This document shows, piece by piece, positions 60,273 to 64,000 of a stretch of 64,000 nt of DNA. The notes beneath the pieces were generated by a model. That model was given only the letters and a program-made list of their open reading frames with translations, made no database searches and was not told the DNA's origin. The DNA comes from an uncultured Holophagaceae bacterium (GTDB lineage: Bacteria; Acidobacteriota; Holophagae; Holophagales; Holophagaceae): the NCBI GenBank assembly GCA_903937385.1, contig CAIZZF010000026.1, positions 248,001-312,000 of the forward strand, given 5' to 3'. The first letter of the stretch is position 1. Every line of letters starts with the position of its first letter. Made by a program: the position numbers and the translations under genes.

Positions 60273-61005
60273 GGGTGAGCGCCTCCCGCGCCTGGAACCG
60301 GCGGACACTGGCCACGGCGATGGGCTCCTTATCGTAGATTCGCTCGCCGATGGGCACCTCGAAGGCCTTCCCCTTGACGAGGATTGCGCCCACCGGGCAG
60401 TGCTGGACGGCCTCGTCTTCGACGGTGACCCGGCTGTCCTTCAGCAGTCCGCTGGCGGAATCCACCACGATGACGGTGTGGATGCCCCGGCCGGTCATGG
60501 CGAAGACGTTCTTGCGGTCCACGTCCCGGCTGATCCGCACGCAGAGGCCACAGAGGATGCAGCGATCCCGGTCGAGGATGATGTCGGCATGCGAGGCGTC
60601 CATCTCGCGCCGGGGGAAGAACTGGGGGTAGTGGTTGTCCTGAAGGCCCAGATGGTAGGCCGTGGCCTGCAGCTTGCAGCTGCCGCTCTTCTCGCAGGAG
60701 GGGCAGTAGTGGTTGCCCTCCACGAAGAGCATCTGGGTGAGCGTCCGCCGCATGGCACGCAACTCAGCCGTGTCACTCTGCACCATCTGGCCCGCCACCG
60801 CAGGCTGGGTGCAGGAGGCGAAGGGGCGCCCGTTCACGATGACGGTGCAGAGCCGGCAGCTGCTGTGCGGCTCATAGTCGGGGTTGTGGCAGAGGTGCGG
60901 GATGAAGACCCCCGCGGACATGGCTGCGTCAAAGACGCTCTGTCCCTCCCGGAAGGGGATCTCCTGGCCATCGAGAAAGAAAGTCCTGTTGGAATCCGGA
61001 GACAT
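60265..61005 (-). CDS. hoxU: Diaphorase Fe-S subunit HoxU
   Basis: [2Fe-2S] HLCHNPDYEPHSSCRLCTV; HYCPSCEKSGSCKLQ; CILCGLCVRISRDVD. Confidence 0.96.
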   Translation of the reverse strand: MSPDSNRTFFLDGQEIPFREGQSVFDAAMSAGVFIPHLCHNPDYEPHSSCRLCTVIVNGRPFASCTQPAVAGQMVQSDTAELRAMRRTLTQMLFVEGNHYCPSCEKSGSCKLQATAYHLGLQDNHYPQFFPRREMDASHADIILDRDRCILCGLCVRISRDVDRKNVFAMTGRGIHTVIVVDSASGLLKDSRVTVEDEAVQHCPVGAILVKGKAFEVPIGERIYDKEPIAVASVRRFQAREALTHG

Positions 61006-61016
61006 GGATCACCCCC

Positions 61017-62879
61017 TCACAAATGGGCCGCGTCGTCATCACGGCCCGTGAGCTGCCGCGCTTCCTCGAGAGAGGCGTCCAGGTCGAAGGCAGGCTCGAA
61101 GCCGCCCACCATCATCCGTTTATCCCAGTCCCCCCGGAACTTCGCCAGGCTGTCCACCAGGTGGTTGGGAGCGCTCTGGCCCAGGCCACAGTGGGCCGTG
61201 GTCTTCATGAGGTGGCTGATCCGCTGGACCTCCTCCAGATCCAGGGGGCTCCCCTTCCCTGCGGCCACCCGGTCCACCAGGTTCGCCAGCAGGCTGGTCC
61301 CGACGCGACAGGGCGTGCAGAGGCCGCAGCTCTCGTGCTGGAAGAAGTGGGTGAAGTTCTGGACTACCTCGAACATGTCCCGCTTTGGCCCAAAGATCAT
61401 GAACGTGCCCACGGTGGTGAGGTCTTCGTAGGCCAGGGCCCGGTCGAACTCCTGCTGGGTGATGGTGGTGCCGGAGGGGCCGCTGACCTGGACGGCCTGG
61501 GCATCCAGGCCGCCGCAGTCGCGCAGGATCTCCCGGGCGCTCACACCGAAGGGATACTCGTAGATGCCGGGCCGCTCGCAGTCGCCGGACACGCAGAACA
61601 GCTTGGTCCCCGTGGAGTGCATGGTCCCGTGGCCCGCGAACCAGGCGCCCCCCTTCAGAGCCACCATGGCCACTGCGGCGAAGGTCTCCACATTGTTCAC
61701 CACCGTGGGGCGCTTCTCCACGCCGGCCACCACGGGCAGCGGCCAGCGCTTCCGGGGCTTGCCGCGCCGCCCCTCGATGGACTCGATCATCGCGGACTCC
61801 ATGCCGCAGATGTAGGCCCCGGCGCCCCAGTGGATGGCGATGTCAAAGGCGTGGCCGGTGCCCAGGAGGTTCCGGCCCAGGAGGCCCGCTTCCCGCCGCC
61901 GGGCCAGCACCGCCTCCAGGTGGGCCTTGAGATACCAGTATTCCTGCCGGATGTAGAGGATGCCCTGGCTCGAGCCCACCACGTAGCCGCAGAGGGTCAT
62001 GCCCTCGAACACCATATCGGCGTAGCTGCTCAGCATCACGCGGTCCTTGAACGTGCCGGGCTCACCCTCGTCGGCATTGCACACCACATAGCGCTCGGGA
62101 GCTGGCGTGTCCCGGCAGGCCTCCCACTTGAGGGCGGCCTTGAAGCCCGCGCCGCCCCGGCCCCGGAGGTCGGAGCGGTAGAGCTCCTTCAGGGTCTCGT
62201 CAGCGCCGCGCTTCCAGGCGATGCCCGAGGCAGGATCCACCGCCTCCTCGAACTGGATCGCCTTCAGCGTCTCATCCCCCCCGCGCAGCAGTGCGGACTT
62301 GAGGGCCGCCCCGGGCTCGAAGGCACGGCGGAACAGCACATCGGAGCGGCGGAAGTTGTCCTCCACCAGGAACAGTTCCGGCGGCCAGTCCGAAACCGGC
62401 GTCCGGGCCATGATGAGGTCCACCATGCGGTCCGCCCGCTCCCGGCTGAGCCGGGTCACCGGCCGACCATTCACCAGGGCCGCGGGTCCCTGGTCGCACA
62501 TGCCGGTGCAGGAGGTGAAGTGGACGCTCACCCGACCGTCGCTTCGGACCCTTCCCAGCTTCACACCCAGGCGGCTGCAGAGGTACTTTCCGATTTCCTT
62601 GTTGCCGAGCATGCGGTCCGTGATGTTGTCGCTGAGGTAGATAACGTAGTCGCCAAGGAAGCTGTCACTGAGGAACGAATAGAATCCCACCAGGCCCCGG
62701 ATGTGGGCGCGTGTGACCCGGAGGTGTTCGGCAATGAGACCCACGGCCTCCTCGGATACCCAGTGGTAGGCGTGCTGGACCGCCACCAGGATCTGCAGCA
62801 GCTCGCCAGCATCGCGGGGGTGCTTCTGCAGAATCTGCTGCACCGATTCCTGAGCTTGGGTCGTGACGGCTTGGGACAT
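61017..62879 (-). CDS. hoxF: Diaphorase HoxF with N-terminal HoxE/NuoE-like domain
   Basis: N-terminal VGFYSFLSDSFLG...CTGMCDQGPAALVNG; NuoF-like GRGGAGFKAALKWE, CNADEGEPGTFKDR, ESCGLCTPCRVGT. Confidence 0.96.
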   Translation of the reverse strand: MSQAVTTQAQESVQQILQKHPRDAGELLQILVAVQHAYHWVSEEAVGLIAEHLRVTRAHIRGLVGFYSFLSDSFLGDYVIYLSDNITDRMLGNKEIGKYLCSRLGVKLGRVRSDGRVSVHFTSCTGMCDQGPAALVNGRPVTRLSRERADRMVDLIMARTPVSDWPPELFLVEDNFRRSDVLFRRAFEPGAALKSALLRGGDETLKAIQFEEAVDPASGIAWKRGADETLKELYRSDLRGRGGAGFKAALKWEACRDTPAPERYVVCNADEGEPGTFKDRVMLSSYADMVFEGMTLCGYVVGSSQGILYIRQEYWYLKAHLEAVLARRREAGLLGRNLLGTGHAFDIAIHWGAGAYICGMESAMIESIEGRRGKPRKRWPLPVVAGVEKRPTVVNNVETFAAVAMVALKGGAWFAGHGTMHSTGTKLFCVSGDCERPGIYEYPFGVSAREILRDCGGLDAQAVQVSGPSGTTITQQEFDRALAYEDLTTVGTFMIFGPKRDMFEVVQNFTHFFQHESCGLCTPCRVGTSLLANLVDRVAAGKGSPLDLEEVQRISHLMKTTAHCGLGQSAPNHLVDSLAKFRGDWDKRMMVGGFEPAFDLDASLEEARQLTGRDDDAAHL

Positions 62880-62984
62880 GGGCTTCTCCCCGGGATAGGG
62901 CCGGCACCACAAATCCGGCCCTGCTCACCGCGTGTGTCCAGCACACCCGGCGCCTGACTCCAAAGACGACTAAACCATCGCAAA

Positions 62985-63012
62985 ACTATACCCAGCCCCC
63001 CCATGAACACAA
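62985..63012 (-). promoter_or_regulatory. Candidate promoter of the hox operon
   Basis: Minus-strand TTGTGT-N16-TATAGT upstream of hoxF. Confidence 0.5.
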
Positions 63013-63033
63013 CCCGGCATCTCGCCAGGTTGT
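63009..63033 (-). terminator. Stem-loop downstream of rsmI
   Basis: ACAACCTGGC-gagat-GCCGGGTTGT on the minus strand (one G-T pair); no U tract. Confidence 0.5.
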
Positions 63034-63072
63034 AATAAAGACCCTGAATCCGAATTTTTTCGGGGATCTCTT

Positions 63073-63924
63073 TCAGAGGATGGAGGCTCGCCGGTAGAGC
63101 TCAGAGGCAGGCAGGCCCAGGTGCTTGGCCAGGGGCTTGACCGCATCCCGAAGGGTCATGCCACCCTCCCGCGCAGCGGCGAGGAAGGCCTTGGCCCAGA
63201 GCGGTAGCTCCTCACCCTCGGAGTCCGGGATGCCGTCCGTGACCACGCGCTTGGCCCCGGCCCCGGCCAGCACCAGCACCATCTCCCCGCGGTCCTCACG
63301 GCCCAGTTGGACCTTGACCTGGGCGGGCGTGCCCCGGTACCAGGTTTCATGCAGCTTGGTCAGCTCGCGGCCCAGGGCGATCTCCCGATCCGGCAGCAGA
63401 GCTTCCAGGTCGGCCAGGGTGTCGTGGATGCGGTGGGGCGTCTCGAAGACCACCATGGTCTCTTCCTCGGCCCCCAGCTGCTTCAGCAGCGTGCGCCGCG
63501 GCTCGCTGCGGCTGGGCAGGTAGCCCCGGAAGCTGAAGCTGTGGCAGGGGAGGCCCGAGGCCACCACCGCCAGCAGCACCGCCGAGGCGCCGGGCAGTAC
63601 GGTGACTTTCGCACCCGCGGCCCGGGCGGCCCGGGCGAGCTCGAAGCCCGGGTCGTTGATGCCGGGCATGCCCGCGTCGCTGCAGTAGGCCACGGTACGG
63701 CCCGCGGCCAGCTCCAGGCCCAGGCGCTCGTAGGCCGCGGCGCCCGCGTGGTCATCGAAGCGCAGCAGCGGCTTGTCGATCTCCAGGTGCTTCAGCAGGC
63801 CGCCGGTGCGGCGGGTGTCCTCGCAGGCCACCAGGTCGGCGCCAGCCAGGGCCTCCTTCGCGCGGTCCGTGAGGTCGCCGAGGTTGCCAATGGGGGTGGG
63901 GACAAGGATGAGGTGGCCGGTCAT
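63073..63924 (-). CDS. rsmI: 16S rRNA 2'-O-ribose C1402 methyltransferase RsmI
   Basis: LILVPTPIGNLGDLTDRAKEAL; CEDTRRTGGLLKHL; VAYCSDAGMPGINDPGFELARAA; LPGASAVLLAVVASGLP. Confidence 0.96.
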   Translation of the reverse strand: MTGHLILVPTPIGNLGDLTDRAKEALAGADLVACEDTRRTGGLLKHLEIDKPLLRFDDHAGAAAYERLGLELAAGRTVAYCSDAGMPGINDPGFELARAARAAGAKVTVLPGASAVLLAVVASGLPCHSFSFRGYLPSRSEPRRTLLKQLGAEEETMVVFETPHRIHDTLADLEALLPDREIALGRELTKLHETWYRGTPAQVKVQLGREDRGEMVLVLAGAGAKRVVTDGIPDSEGEELPLWAKAFLAAAREGGMTLRDAVKPLAKHLGLPASELYRRASIL

Positions 63925-64000
63925 AGCTCCCCAGTCTGGCAGGCCTGGGCCAGGTGCGTCCCGAGAGCCCCCAACGAGGCCCTAGGCCCGCCGCAGGGTA

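Noticed and set aside
61023-62957. 644-aa plus-strand ORF
   Set aside because: Antisense to hoxF

Overview
High-GC bacterial chromosome window. Protein content suggests Acidobacteriota, Holophaga/Geothrix-like (inference only). Nearly all of it is ordinary coding DNA. From left to right it holds: a heat-shock block (dnaK partial, grpE, hrcA) with prfA and rpmE; a MacAB-like ABC/MFP exporter with a PadR regulator; a fatty-acid desaturase; tRNA-Arg(CCG); an N-acetylmuramoyl-L-alanine amidase divergent from hisS; an Oar-like TonB receptor; a DEAD-box helicase; a MarR-MFP-RND-RND efflux operon; aspS; SprT-like and HAD nucleotidase genes; two histidine kinases; and a kinase / ECF sigma / ChrR-cupin operon. 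The right third carries two [NiFe]-hydrogenase systems: a membrane-bound Tat-exported uptake enzyme (hyaABCD, hypE, hypCD) and a NAD-type hoxFUYH-hoxW enzyme with hypABF. The most unusual material is non-coding. Two loci have the same architecture: a roughly 90-100 nt hairpin-rich element sits between 61-bp and 82-bp direct duplications of host sequence. A tandem array of tRNA T-arm-like copies lies next to tRNA-Arg. There is a 74-bp structured tandem repeat. A homologous pair of 10-bp-iteron palindromes brackets a segment that splits the hyp genes. A 24-bp perfect palindrome lies inside aspS. No CRISPR array, rRNA or intact transposase was seen.
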